Part shown: in pieces, positions 1 to 8,837 of the stretch | How the letters are laid out: each line of letters begins with the position of its first letter | Numbering within the stretch: the first letter of the stretch is position 1 | Assembly: GCA_022836615.1 (NCBI GenBank) | Contig: MU405534.1 | Span: 1 to 10,305 of the forward strand | Direction of reading: 5' to 3' | Source of the DNA: Annulohypoxylon bovei var. microspora | Taxonomy: Eukaryota > Ascomycota > Sordariomycetes > Xylariales > Hypoxylaceae | DNA: 10,305 nt | Notes under the pieces: generated by a model | What the model was told of the DNA's origin: nothing | Databases searched by the model: none | Seen by the model: the letters and a program-made list of their open reading frames with translations, nothing else | Position numbers and translations under genes: made by a program

Positions 1-725
1 TTAATAAATAAAATTTTAATTTTAAATTAAAATAAATATTTTTATTATTTATTTTTTAATTAATCATATATTATGTAAATTAATTTTTAAAAATTTTATA
101 TAATTAAATTAAAAATTTATAAAAAATAATAAAATTTAAAAAATATATTATTATAAAAGTGTAATTTATAAATTTAATTATAAGTTTAAAACTTTTTTTA
201 AATATTACGTTTTATTTATTACAAGTTATAACGGCGTTTAATTACCATTATTTTTAAAGTATATTAATAAAGCGGTTAATTAATGTTTTAATTATAAGGT
301 TAATATATAAAAACTTTTTAAAAAAAATTACTTTATAATTTCCTTTTTTTTAATTTTTTATTTTAAATATTTTCGTTAATAAAATACGTAATTTCACCGT
401 TATATAAATTTTATCCCGATTTAAGATTTATTCGCCGTAATATAATATTTAAAATTATTTATTTATTTCATTTTTTTAATTTAAAAGTTTATTTTTAAAT
501 TTTTTTTTTTTTAAATATATAAACGTTTACGTACCGATTTAATTCCTTTTAAATTACGATATATTTAAAGCTTTATTTTTAATTTACATTTAATTTTTAA
601 AAGTTTTTATTTTTTTAAATAAAATTCTTTATATTAATAATTATAAAATTTTATTTTTATTTACGATAAAATACTTTTTAATACCATTTATTTCATTATT
701 AATTAATAATAATATTTAAACCGTT
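1..725. other. RIP-degraded AT-rich sequence, no assignable gene
   Basis: This stretch is almost entirely A and T, with TA dinucleotides dominating and CA and TG nearly absent, as expected after repeat-induced point mutation. All frames on both strands are broken by frequent TAA codons. I found no retrotransposon protein motif, no LTR end and no RNA gene. It is the upstream flank of the LTR element that starts at 731 and was therefore present before that insertion. Because RIP acts on repeats, it was probably repetitive itself, perhaps part of an older transposon. That last point is inference. Confidence 0.7.
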
Positions 726-730
726 AAATA
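726..730. repeat. Target-site duplication, left copy (aaata)
   Basis: The five bases aaata directly precede the 5' LTR, and the same five bases directly follow the 3' LTR at 6396-6400. A 5-bp duplication is the usual product of Ty3/gypsy integrases. The match fixes both outer ends of the element. In so AT-rich a sequence a 5-bp match alone would be weak, but it falls exactly at the ends defined independently by the LTR alignment. Confidence 0.85.
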
Positions 731-1042
731 TATTACGGGTCGAAGACCCGGAAAGTTAATTAAAATAAAAATTAACGCGAATTTATATTATAATTATAAA
801 CGTAATAAACGTGGGTTTTTATAATGAAATTATTAATAACTTTAAATGGGTTATAAAAGTTATTAAAATACGTATAAAAGGGGTTTTTACGTTAATTAAT
901 TTAATTTACATTTTTAAATATAAATATTATAACTTTAAAAACGAAAAATTATTACTTTTTTTTTTTTTTTTTATTAATGAAAATAATTTTATTTTTAATT
1001 TTATATAATATAAGTTTACCATTATTTATAAAAACCGTCACA
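731..1042 (+). repeat. 5' LTR of the chromovirus
   Basis: This 312-bp repeat pairs with 6085-6395. It starts tattacgg and ends ccgtcaca. Allowing for RIP (TG to TA at the start) these are the standard TG...CA LTR ends with short inverted termini (TGTTACGG / CCGTCACA). The two LTRs align end to end with about 47 substitutions, all transitions, and one 1-base length difference in a T run, so they are about 85% identical. The LTR would have carried promoter and polyadenylation signals, but I cannot pick out a TATA box because TATA-like strings are everywhere. A 65-codon open frame at 811-1008 lies wholly within the LTR and is not a gene. Confidence 0.93.
736..750. promoter_or_regulatory. Perfect hairpin / dyad near the 5' LTR start
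   Basis: The 15 bases form an exact inverted repeat: a 6-base arm cgggtc, a 3-base gaa loop, and the arm gacccg. It starts five bases inside the LTR and is unusually GC-rich for this window. In the 3' LTR the left arm survives (6090-6095) but the right arm has been lost to transitions. The outer triplets CGG and CCG are spaced by nine bases, a layout resembling fungal Zn2Cys6 binding sites. A regulatory role is only a guess; it could equally be an incidental palindrome of the LTR end. Confidence 0.35.
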
Positions 1043-1062
1043 TATTTTCATTAATTATTTTT
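1043..1062 (+). other. Expected primer-binding-site position
   Basis: In LTR retrotransposons the minus-strand primer site lies directly after the 5' LTR. Here the bases after 1042 begin tattttcatt. With RIP reversed the first bases could have been TGG, as in tRNA-primed sites that end in the complement of CCA. The site is too mutated for me to name the tRNA, and self-priming cannot be excluded. The call rests on position. Confidence 0.3.
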
Positions 1063-2340
1063 TAATTAATAAAAGTTTTCGAAAAAACGTTTATCGCATT
1101 AAATAATAACTTAATATATAAACATTTTTTAAATAATAAACGATTAAAACTTTATAATATTTATCGTTTTTTATTAATATAATCCGAATATATATAAATT
1201 TTTTAATAATTTTTTTAATAACTTTATAATTAATTTATTAAGTAACTTTAATTCGTTTTACGAAATTAAAAAAATGATTTTAATTAAAAATAAATATTTA
1301 ATTTAAATTAATAAATAAAATTTTTTTTTAATATATATAATTATATTAAATTTTTTTATTTTAAAAAACTTAACACACTTTAAATTAAAAAAAAATAAAT
1401 GTTTAAAAATTATATTTTCGGTTTTAATTAAAAAATAATAACGTTTAATATAATGGTTTAATACGAGAAAATTTAATGAATAATATAATAATTAAACTTT
1501 TATTTAAGTTTTAATCGAAAAATTCGAAAATAAATAATCGATTTAAACCGTTTATTAAAACTTAATTAAAATGCGTTAAAGTGCCTTTTAATATTTCGGC
1601 GATTTTTTCGTTAATTTCGAAAGTAAATTAACTTTAATTAACGGGTTATATTAAAAAAAAAAAAATTAATTATATTAATACGGGGTTAAATAATAAATTA
1701 AAGAATGTTTTTATGGTTAAAAAATTAAATAAAAAAGATTATAATAAATGGGTGGTTAAAGTTAACGATGTAACGGTTAAAATGGAAAAAACATCGGATT
1801 ATAAAAAAAAAAATAACCGTTTTACGACCATTTAATACGAAAAAACATTTAATTAAAAGGTTATTAACTTTATTAATATAATAATTATTTAAAAATAAAA
1901 ATTAAAGTTCGATAAAAATAAAAATATGGTTATAAATGGGGTGAATTATATAATTTTAACCGCCGCGATAATTATAACGATAAATTAAATAAATGGTTCG
2001 CGTTAAAATAATAATAATTTATTAAAAATATAATGGAAATTAAATTAAAAGTTTAAAAAACTTAAAAAAAAAAACAAGTGTACCCGTTATACGAAAATAA
2101 AGCATTTTATAATAATTTATTTATCGTTTTAAATCGCATTTTAATTAAATTACGGCAATGGAAACGGTACGCCATGAATGGCCATTATAAAAGCTTAAAA
2201 TAATTAAAATGTTAAAAATAATTACGAATTATTAAAATGTTCGGAAAACGAATAACTTTTAAACGAAATTACGTTTAAAAGTTAATATTAAAATTTATAA
2301 ATATTAAAGAAACTTTAAATAAAATGTATATTATTTTTTT
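1063..2340 (+). pseudogene. Leader and probable gag region of the chromovirus, heavily RIP-mutated
   Basis: By position between the 5' LTR and the protease this should hold the untranslated leader and gag, the capsid and nucleocapsid protein. I cannot recognise a capsid motif or a CCHC zinc knuckle with confidence. What supports coding origin is that the protease frame (codons starting at positions such as 2222 and 2342) can be followed upstream to about 1920 with fewer stops than the other frames, including a Trp-rich stretch around 2151-2185 that still has CA and TG dinucleotides. From 1063 to about 1680 I see nothing assignable. A start codon cannot be chosen. The gag call is inference from element structure, not from sequence similarity. 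Confidence 0.45.
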
Positions 2341-2341
2341 T

Positions 2342-2690
2342 TTAATTAAAACCTTATTAAACGAATAAAAGTTTATTAATACGTTTATAAATTCGGGATA
2401 TTTAATATATTTAATATTTAATAAAAGATTTATATAATAAATAAAATTATCGCGTATATTTATTTAAAAAAAAAAGTTAAAATTAATTAAAAATAAAAAA
2501 TTTTATACGATTAATACGTTTATATATATGGAAATTAATATAAACGGTAAAAAAAAACGAATATAAAATTATATTATCTTAGATTTTACGTTTTTTTTAA
2601 TATTAAGAAAATTATAAATGGAATGGAACGACGTTATTTATAAAACGAAAAAAAAGTCGATTAAAATAAATTTAAAAAAACACGGCTTAA
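2342..2690 (+). pseudogene. Retroviral-type aspartic protease remnant (pol N-terminus)
   Basis: This part of pol would encode the protease that cuts the Gag-Pol polyprotein. The active-site triad, normally Asp-Ser/Thr-Gly, reads Asn-Ser-Gly at 2390-2398, so the catalytic Asp codon has become AAT by a G-to-A change. About 60 codons further, around 2560-2640 in the same frame, is a segment that fits the conserved C-terminal signature (hydrophobic, Ile-Leu-Gly, then a Trp a few residues on) with Gly changed to Arg. Several TAA stops interrupt it. The reading frame here is one base off the one used by the reverse transcriptase downstream, so a small indel or a natural frame change lies between about 2690 and 2820. 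Homopolymer A runs there are the likely site. Confidence 0.65.
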
Positions 2691-2819
2691 TAATATACGA
2701 AAAAAATTAAAACATTATTTAAATATTTTATAATATTAAAATAAAATGTTTATAAACCAAAGAAATTAAATATGTAATGGGAAATATATTCTTAATATTT
2801 ATAGTTTAAAAAAAAAAAC

Positions 2820-3880
2820 GTTAATATAAAAAAAACGGCGAAAACGTTTAAGTTTTTAATGTTATTATACGAAATATTAATATCGCATTAAAAAAAAAAA
2901 AAAAAACTTACGATTAATTAAATCCGAAAAACGTTATTTAATGAATTAAAAAATTAAGTCGGAAATTTTTTAAACGACGAAAATATAACGTTATTACCAT
3001 TAAAATTAAAGTTAAATATCGAGGTTAATTTATAAAAAAACGATTAAAATAAAAAAAAAAAAATCTTATAAAAACCTTTATATAACATGTTAAAAGAAAA
3101 GCTTTTAATGTTATAAAAAACCTTAATAAACTTATTAAATAAAAAGTGAATTAAAGTTAATAATTCTTTGGAAAAAGCATTAATATTATTTATAAAGAAA
3201 TTAAAAAACGGCTTTTAATTTTATGTGAATTATAAAGCTTTTAATATTATTTCGACACGCGATTATTATTTATTATTATTAATTAAAAAAATCTTATGAT
3301 TTTTTTATAAAATTAAATAATTAATTAAAGTTAACGTTAAAATTATATTTCATAAATTACGAATAAAAGAAAAAAATAAATAAAAAACCGTTTTTTACAT
3401 TTAATTTAAAACTTTCGAATAATTAATTATATTTTTCGGATTATACGAAGCGTTAACGGTGTTTTAATGTTATATTAATAAAACTTTATCCGACCTTTTA
3501 AATGATTATTATTTAACGTATATAAATAACATAATAATTTATTTAAATAAATTTTATAAAAATTATATAAATAAAATTAAAACGGTGTTAAAACGTTTTA
3601 ATAACGTTAATTTAAAGTTAAACCTTTTTAAATGCCTTTTTATTATAAAAGAAATTAAATATTTAAGTTTTATTATTATAATAAAAAAAAGGATTAAAAT
3701 AAACTTTAATAAAATTATAATTATTAAAGGGTGGGAATTATTTACGAACGTATAAAAAATTTACAACTTTTTAAAATTTACGAATTTTTATAAAATGTTT
3801 ATTAAAGGATTTAATAAGTTAATTACCCCTTTAATTATTTTAACGAAAAAAAAAGTTTTTTTTAAATAAAAGTAAAAAGT
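2820..3880 (+). pseudogene. Ty3/gypsy reverse transcriptase remnant of the chromovirus
   Basis: Reverse transcriptase copies the element RNA into DNA. In the frame whose codons start at multiples of 3, conserved blocks appear in order: the entry segment ending in Pro-Leu-Tyr-Asn-Met (3075-3095 area), the Ser-x-x-x-Ala block with Phe-x-Lys-Lys (3165-3195), a Ser-Thr-Arg-Asp-x-Tyr block with Leu-Leu-Leu-Ile (about 3250-3285), Phe-x-Gly-Leu-x-Glu-Ala (near 3440-3460), and the catalytic YxDD box at 3519-3530, which now reads Tyr-Ile-Asn-Asn. After it come a Lys-Cys at 3630-3635, the Glu-Ile-Lys-Tyr-Leu-x-Phe segment (3651-3671), and the Phe-Ile-Lys-Gly-Phe and Pro-Leu-x-x-Leu-Thr-Lys-Lys connection blocks (about 3798-3855). 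Stops are TAA from Gln, Arg or Trp codons. Both catalytic Asp residues are gone, so it is inactive. Confidence 0.92.
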
Positions 3881-4335
3881 AAACGTAGCGTTCGAAAAAT
3901 TAAAACATTTATTTATCACCGCATTAATTTTAATTTATTAAAATTTTAATTAAAAAACGTATTTAAAAACGGATTATTTAAAATAAATTTTAAAAGCCTG
4001 CTTTTTATAAAAGGATTATAATAAGATATTAAAACTTATAATTTATTATTTAATAAAGTTATTATTAATTAAATATAATTATGAAATATATAATAAAAAA
4101 CTTTTAACGATCATTAAGTCGATAAAAACATAATAAAGAAAGTTATAAAAAGTGGTTAAACCTTTTACGATTTTTATAAATTATAAAAATTTAAAATATT
4201 TTATAATTACCCGTAAATTAAATGAACGTTAAATACGTTAAAGGTAAACTTTATTAAAATTTAATTTTATCATGAAATATTAAACCGATAAAAAAATAAA
4301 ATAATTTAATGTTTTATTAAAACGAAATTAAAATA
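3881..4335 (+). pseudogene. RNase H remnant of the chromovirus pol
   Basis: RNase H removes the RNA strand during reverse transcription and follows RT directly in Ty3/gypsy elements. In the same frame as RT, an Ala-Phe-Glu-Lys-Leu-Lys block lies at 3885-3910. The first catalytic motif (Thr-Asp-Ala-Ser in relatives) reads Thr-Asp-Tyr-Leu at 3969-3980, its Asp intact. Next is an Asn-Tyr-Glu-Ile-Tyr block (about 4077-4092) with the following Asp-Lys-Glu changed to Asn-Lys-Lys. The later Thr-Asp-His motif reads Ile-Asn-Tyr at 4176-4184, followed by Lys-Asn-Leu-x-Tyr-Phe. The region ends with a stretch matching the Tyr-Arg-Pro-Gly / Ala-Asp-x-Leu-Ser-Arg end of the domain around 4270-4330, with several TAA stops. 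Confidence 0.87.
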
Positions 4336-4649
4336 TTTTAATAAATTAAAAAAACGAAAAAATAATAAATCGTATATAACGTTTATTTAAATAAAAATAA
4401 TTATTTTTAATAAAAATAATGGTAATAAATATTTAAATGTTTTTAACGAATGTTATTAAAATATTAAAAAAAAGGGTAATATTAAATTAAAGCTTTATAA
4501 TTATATTTATTAAAGAAAAAATCTTTTATAACGAAGATTTATAAACTTTATAAAATTAAAAGGTCGTTAAAAATATAAATTTTAAAATGATTTATAAGGT
4601 TATTAATAAAAGCGATCGTTATTTTCCGTTAATTTTTAAAAATTATAAA

Positions 4650-5760
4650 ATCTCGATTATTAAGTGTAGTTTAAACGATAAAAGAATTATATTATTTAAA
4701 AAACGAATGTAAATATCGGATTAAAAGCTTTTTAAAATGGTTATAATTTAAAATGTTTACGATTTTTATATTACGGGTTATTTAAGAAAAAATAATATTA
4801 TCGCGATCGTTTTAAAGTTTTTTTATTAATTAATTATAAAATAAAATATACGGAAGTTTTATAAGAATTATAATGTTTATAACCGAATTCACGTTTAACG
4901 AATTTAACGAAAAAAGTTATTAAAATTTTTATTTATTTCCGATCGTTATTTTTTAAAATTATTTATTAATTTTATAATAAAAATGTTAATAAAAAAGAAA
5001 GGAAATTCTTAATATTTAATGGTAATTATTTATTAATTATTAAAATGGGTTTTATTAAAAATAATAAATATTATAAAAGTTAAAATGTATGTTATAAAGT
5101 TTATATATATTTACGTTAAATATTATAACTTTTTTATAACGGTAATATTAAATCGAAAAAACAATTAAACGAATATATTTTAAATAAAACTTTATAAATT
5201 AATAAAAGTAATATAATGTTTATTTATTATTTTTAATTTAAAAATTAATAAGTTTACGAAAAAAATAAATTAAAAAATATAAATATATTTACGGTGTTTT
5301 TTAACTTACGCATAATTTAATTAATTAAAAATATTATTTATAATAATAATAATAATTAATAATTAAAATATAATGGTTAAATTAAACCTTTTTTATATAA
5401 CGTATAAATATTATGTACATTTAATTAAATAAATCGTTAATAAAACCTTAAATAAATTATTTAAAAAATAATAAATCGTAAATTTCATAATTAAAATTAA
5501 AGAAATTAATAAATACATTTAAGTTATTATAATTATAATTTAAAAACGTATAAAACGTATAATAAATTAATTTTAATTAAAAGGCTTTAAATATAAAATA
5601 AATAATAAAGTTTAATTAAACTTAAAAAACATCGTAATATTATAATTTAAAAAAAAACTTTTTTAATTATATGCGAAATATAAAATAATTAAAGTAATTA
5701 ACCCTTATATAATAAAATTAAACGTATTTATAAAAATTTAACCATGATTTTATATTAAAT
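4650..5760 (+). pseudogene. Integrase remnant with HHCC, D,D35E core and C-terminal module
   Basis: Integrase inserts the DNA copy into the genome. All of it reads in the RT frame. The zinc-binding HHCC motif is visible with all four ligands turned to Tyr: His codons at 4758 and 4779, Cys codons at 4869 and 4878. The three catalytic acids are also lost: first Asp is AAT at 4968, second Asp is AAT at 5151, and Glu is AAA at 5259, which keeps the family spacing of exactly 35 residues between the last two. Around 5151-5190 the block after Ser-Asp-Arg is followed by Asn-Asn-stop(Trp)-Thr. A C-terminal module reading Asn-Lys-Val then Leu-Asn-Leu-Lys-Asn is at about 5601-5630, and Tyr-Ala-Lys-Tyr at about 5670-5681. 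Between 4335 and 4650 is a poorly conserved linker in which I recognise nothing. Confidence 0.88.
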
Positions 5761-5849
5761 TATTTAAGTTAATAATTATAAACCCATTATTATTTTAAAT
5801 ATAAAACGATGTTTAATTATTACTTTTTATTAATTAAAATAATGAAAAT

Positions 5850-5990
5850 TTTAAATATATTATCGAAGAAATTTTATGATTAAAAAGTAAACGTAAAAGA
5901 CGGGGTATACGTAAAATAATATTAATTAAATGGAAAGGTTATATAAAATTAACGTAAAAGTTTTAAAAAAAATTAAAAAATACGAAAATT
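5850..5990 (+). pseudogene. C-terminal chromodomain of the retrotransposon integrase
   Basis: Chromodomains bind methylated histone H3 tails and direct chromovirus integration to heterochromatin. In the RT/integrase frame, the start reads Tyr-Ile-Ile-Glu-Glu-Ile-Leu (5856-5876), then a basic stretch with Arg-Arg-Gly (about 5898-5910), then the hallmark Ile-Lys-Trp-Lys-Gly-Tyr with Trp at 5931-5933. The next block, Thr-Trp-Glu-Pro in the family, begins with Thr at 5952-5954 but the Trp codon is now TAA. One Trp of the aromatic cage is therefore kept and one destroyed. The domain end and the pol stop codon, somewhere between about 6000 and 6060, cannot be fixed because many TAA codons are secondary. 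Confidence 0.85.
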
Positions 5991-6063
5991 TTAAAAATAT
6001 TTTATTAACAATTTAAGGTAAAAAATGAAATAAATAAAAAAGCCTTTACAATTATAAACCTTA

Positions 6064-6084
6064 AAAAACGAGGGAAAAAAATAT
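6064..6084 (+). other. Polypurine tract (plus-strand primer)
   Basis: Directly before the 3' LTR is a purine-rich run with a GAGGG core (6070-6074) followed by A residues. This is where the polypurine tract that primes plus-strand synthesis is expected. Many of its A residues may have been G before RIP. Position immediately at the LTR edge, plus the run of purines broken only by one C and the TAT next to the LTR, supports the call. Confidence 0.75.
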
Positions 6085-6395
6085 TATTACGGGTCGAGGA
6101 TTTAAAAAATTAATTAAAATAAAAATTAATGCGAGTTTATATTATAATTATAAACGCGATAAACGTGGGTCCCCATGATAAAATTATTAATAATTTTAAA
6201 TAGGTCGTGAAAATTATTAAAATACGTATAAAAAAGGTTTTTACGTTAATTAATTTAATTTATACCTTTAAATATAAATATCGTAATTTTAAAAATAAAA
6301 AGTTATTACTTTTTTTTTCTTTTTTATTAATGAAAATAACCTCATTTTTAACCTTATATAACACAAATTTATCGTTATTTATAAAAACCGTTATA
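6085..6395 (+). repeat. 3' LTR of the chromovirus
   Basis: This 311-bp repeat matches 731-1042 end to end. It begins tattacgg and ends ccgttata; the expected terminal CA has become TA. Compared with the 5' copy, differences are all C/T or G/A and go both ways, so each copy keeps some bases the other has lost. Examples are ccccat in this copy against ttttat in the 5' LTR, and gaagacccgg in the 5' LTR against gaggatttaa here. A 64-codon open frame at 6207-6401 spans most of the LTR, ends past it, and is not a gene. Confidence 0.93.
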
Positions 6396-6400
6396 AAATA
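6396..6400. repeat. Target-site duplication, right copy (aaata)
   Basis: These five bases match 726-730 and directly follow the 3' LTR, so the element was inserted here by integration and has not recombined with another copy. Confidence 0.85.
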
Positions 6401-6615
6401 AAAGTTTTAATAAAAACGTTAAACCGTTTATTAATTAAATTAATTAATTAAAACCCGTTTTTATTTTTTTAATTATATAATTTCGAGCCGATAAATTTTT
6501 ATTTACGATTAAAAAAAAGTTTTTAATTTTAAAAAAAACGTTAAAACCTTTAACGGCTTAAAAAACCACCCGATTAATTATTTAATAATAAAATCGGAAG
6601 TTTACTTTTTCTTTT

Positions 6616-6637
6616 AAAAAAAAAAAAAAAAAAAAAA
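6616..6637. repeat. 22-base poly-A run
   Basis: An uninterrupted run of 22 A residues. It could be a slippage-prone tract, a RIP-converted A/G-rich microsatellite, or the 3' tail of a non-LTR (LINE) element. Nothing upstream is recognisable as LINE sequence, so the last option is unsupported. Confidence 0.9.
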
Positions 6638-6811
6638 CTCCGCTTATTAATCGATTTTTTAATTAAAGTAAATATACCTTTTAACCGGACCCACGATGAA
6701 ACTTTATTACCTTATTTTTAAAGTTTAATATAATAAAAGTAAATTTATTTTAAATTATATTATTTATTATTTTAAATAAATTAATAACGTTAAAAAACCG
6801 ATTATAAATCG

Positions 6812-6889
6812 TTTTTTTTTTTTTTTTTTTTGTTTTTTTTTTCTTTTTTATTTCTTTCGTTTCTTTTTACGCCTTTTATTTTTTTACTT
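6812..6889. repeat. Polypyrimidine tract with 20-base poly-T run
   Basis: A run of 20 T (6812-6831) is followed by a single G, ten T, and then T-rich sequence with scattered C (ctttttt, tttctttcg, tttcttttt). The C residues that survive are in CpT, a context RIP favours less than CpA. It lies about 175 bases after the poly-A run and is its near complement, so the two could pair as a hairpin stem; whether this matters is unknown. Confidence 0.8.
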
Positions 6890-8837
6890 TAATTCGTACG
6901 TTATAAAATTTAATCGTCCCTTTAATAAAATAAAATAACGAACTTAAAAAATTAAATAATCCTCGGCATATTTTTAAAATATAATTAATAATTTTATTTT
7001 TATTTTTATTAAAAATTTATATTAAAAACCCGCGTTTTTTATTAAATAATTTAAATTTTACGTTTAAAAAATAAAAAGTAAATATAAAAAATAAGTTTTA
7101 AATTAATTAATGGGAATTTTTTAAAGAATATACTTAATTTACGTGGTTTTATTTATTCGTTAAAAGCGAAATTAAATTAATTTTTTAACTTTTTTTTATT
7201 TAAAAATAATATTAATCGATATATTAAAATTAAATAAATGTACGATTTATTAAAGTTATTATATAATAATTTTAACGTTAAAACTTAAATTAAGGATAAT
7301 TTTTATAAACTCGATATATAATTAAACGAATAATTTTTTAAATTTTATACATTTTTTATATCGTTAATAAATGAAAAAAGAATTTTAATATTTAAGTGGA
7401 AAAAAAAATTAAACCGCCGGTTAACCATTAATTTTCGCATTTAAACATTTCATTATTATTTAAATAAAAAAATAAAATTTATTAAATTTAAAAACCTTTG
7501 TTTAACGTTGGTTTAATAATGTATTAAAGCCGTTTAAAAAAAAATTAATTTTATAATTTTTTAACTTTAACTTAAAATTAAAGTTACTTTTAACGTTACG
7601 AAAATAACTTTTATCGGTTTTAATATTTTTCGTTTAATAACGAAAATTATAATTTAAATACGTACGAAAAAACTTTTTTAAGTTCCTTTAATTTTTTATT
7701 AATGTAACGTTTTCGTAACGTTTAATATTAATTTAATTTATTACTTTTATAAGTAAAAAGGTTATTTCTTTAATAATTATTTAACGCGTAATGTAAAAGC
7801 CGGAATAATGGTTATTATTTTAAAAAAAAAAGTAACGAAATACGATAAAAACGACGTTAATTTAAAGTTAAAAAAAAATAACGTTTAAATAAAACTTTTA
7901 ATTTAAGTTCCTTTTTATATATTTATTTATTAATATTTATTTTTATTAATTTTAATTTTTTTAATTTTATAATAAAAAGATTATAATTTATAATTAATAT
8001 ATTAATTTATTTACGAAACGTAAACGTAATAATAACGATGTAAACGTTAATAAATATCGGAATATAAACGTATATAATTATTAATTAATGAAACGCGTGT
8101 TTAATAATAAATATATAAAAAAATTTTATTATTTAATTTAATTAATTTATTATAATAAAAGGTTTTAACGGATAAGTTATTAATTAAATTAATGAGGTAA
8201 TTTATATTAATATTTAAATATAAAGTAAAAATTTCCATAACGTATTTATTTTTTTAATAAACTTAAAGGATTACTTTTAATTTTAAATAATATTAAGGTT
8301 TAAATTTTTAACGAAATATAATATTATATTAAATAATTAACATTAACGGTTAATTTTCTTTGAATTATTATTTTCCCGCCATTATTATATTTTTAATATT
8401 ATATTAAAACTTTTTATTTTTCGGAAAAACGTGGATAAAATTATATAAAAAAATATAAAACGTTATAATCGTTTTTAATTTTATGCTTTAAAAGAAAAAT
8501 AAACCATTGTAACGTTTATATATTCCACGATAAACCTTATAATTAAAATAAATTAATAACTTTTTATTATTATCCCGCTTTTTTTTTTTAATTTTCCGTT
8601 AAACCTTTAATACATTTTATACCACCATTTATTATAAATATTTATTTAATTTTAAATTTAACGTTTATTAAAAAAACATCGCGTTTTTAACGAAGCTTTA
8701 ACGTAATTTACGAATTATTAAACGTTTTTATTTTATTATATTAAAAACTTAATTTAATTTTTAAAAAAAAGTTATAATAAAAAAACGATTTTATTTAAAA
8801 GTAAATTATAAAAAGGTTCCCCTTTTATTTATATAAT

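Larger units (their letters stand above)
731..6395 (+). mobile_element. Complete but RIP-inactivated Ty3/gypsy chromovirus (LTR retrotransposon)
   Basis: The element is about 5665 bp: a 312-bp 5' LTR, a 5042-bp internal region and a 311-bp 3' LTR, flanked by a 5-bp target duplication. The internal region on the + strand holds remains of gag, protease, reverse transcriptase, RNase H, integrase and a C-terminal chromodomain, in the Ty3/gypsy order (integrase after RNase H). The chromodomain assigns it to the chromoviruses, which in fungi tend to target heterochromatin. Every domain carries many TAA stops made from CAA, CGA or TGG codons, and catalytic residues are replaced (Asp to Asn, Glu to Lys, His or Cys to Tyr), all C-to-T or G-to-A changes. 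The copy cannot encode working proteins. I do not assign it to a named family. Confidence 0.93.
6401..8780. other. RIP-degraded AT-rich sequence, no gene resolved
   Basis: The 2.4 kb between the two recognisable retrotransposon regions has the same TA-rich, CA/TG-poor composition. No open frame of note exists on either strand. I looked for protease, zinc-knuckle, capsid and transposase motifs and did not find any I could defend. By distance, the right-hand part would be a natural place for the gag and protease of the second element whose RT starts near 8830, and its 5' LTR could also lie here. Both statements are inference. Poly-A and poly-T tracts in this stretch are listed separately. Confidence 0.6.

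Noticed and set aside
811..1008. 65-codon open reading frame in the 5' LTR
   Set aside because: It lies entirely within the LTR, the matching 3' LTR frame differs by many residues, and its Phe/Asn/Ile/Lys-rich content is what AT-rich noncoding DNA gives. No known domain.
1705..1735. Possible CCHC zinc knuckle of gag (Cys-Phe-Tyr-Gly pattern)
   Set aside because: The remaining positions do not fit the C-x2-C-x4-H-x4-C spacing under RIP-type changes in any one frame.
5150..5330. A possible frameshift in the integrase, suggested by a fit in the frame starting at 5207
   Set aside because: Rechecking showed a better and continuous fit in the RT frame: Asn-Arg-Lys-Asn-Asn-stop-Thr after the second catalytic position and the Glu-to-Lys codon at the right 35-residue spacing. 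The other-frame fit was chance.
6207..6401. 64-codon open reading frame in the 3' LTR
   Set aside because: It is the counterpart of the 5' LTR frame, ends beyond the LTR in flanking DNA, and shows no domain or conserved start context.
6670..6700. Short inverted match (cgtgggtcc) to the LTR
   Set aside because: Only about nine bases match; flanking bases do not align, so it is not evidence of a third, inverted LTR.
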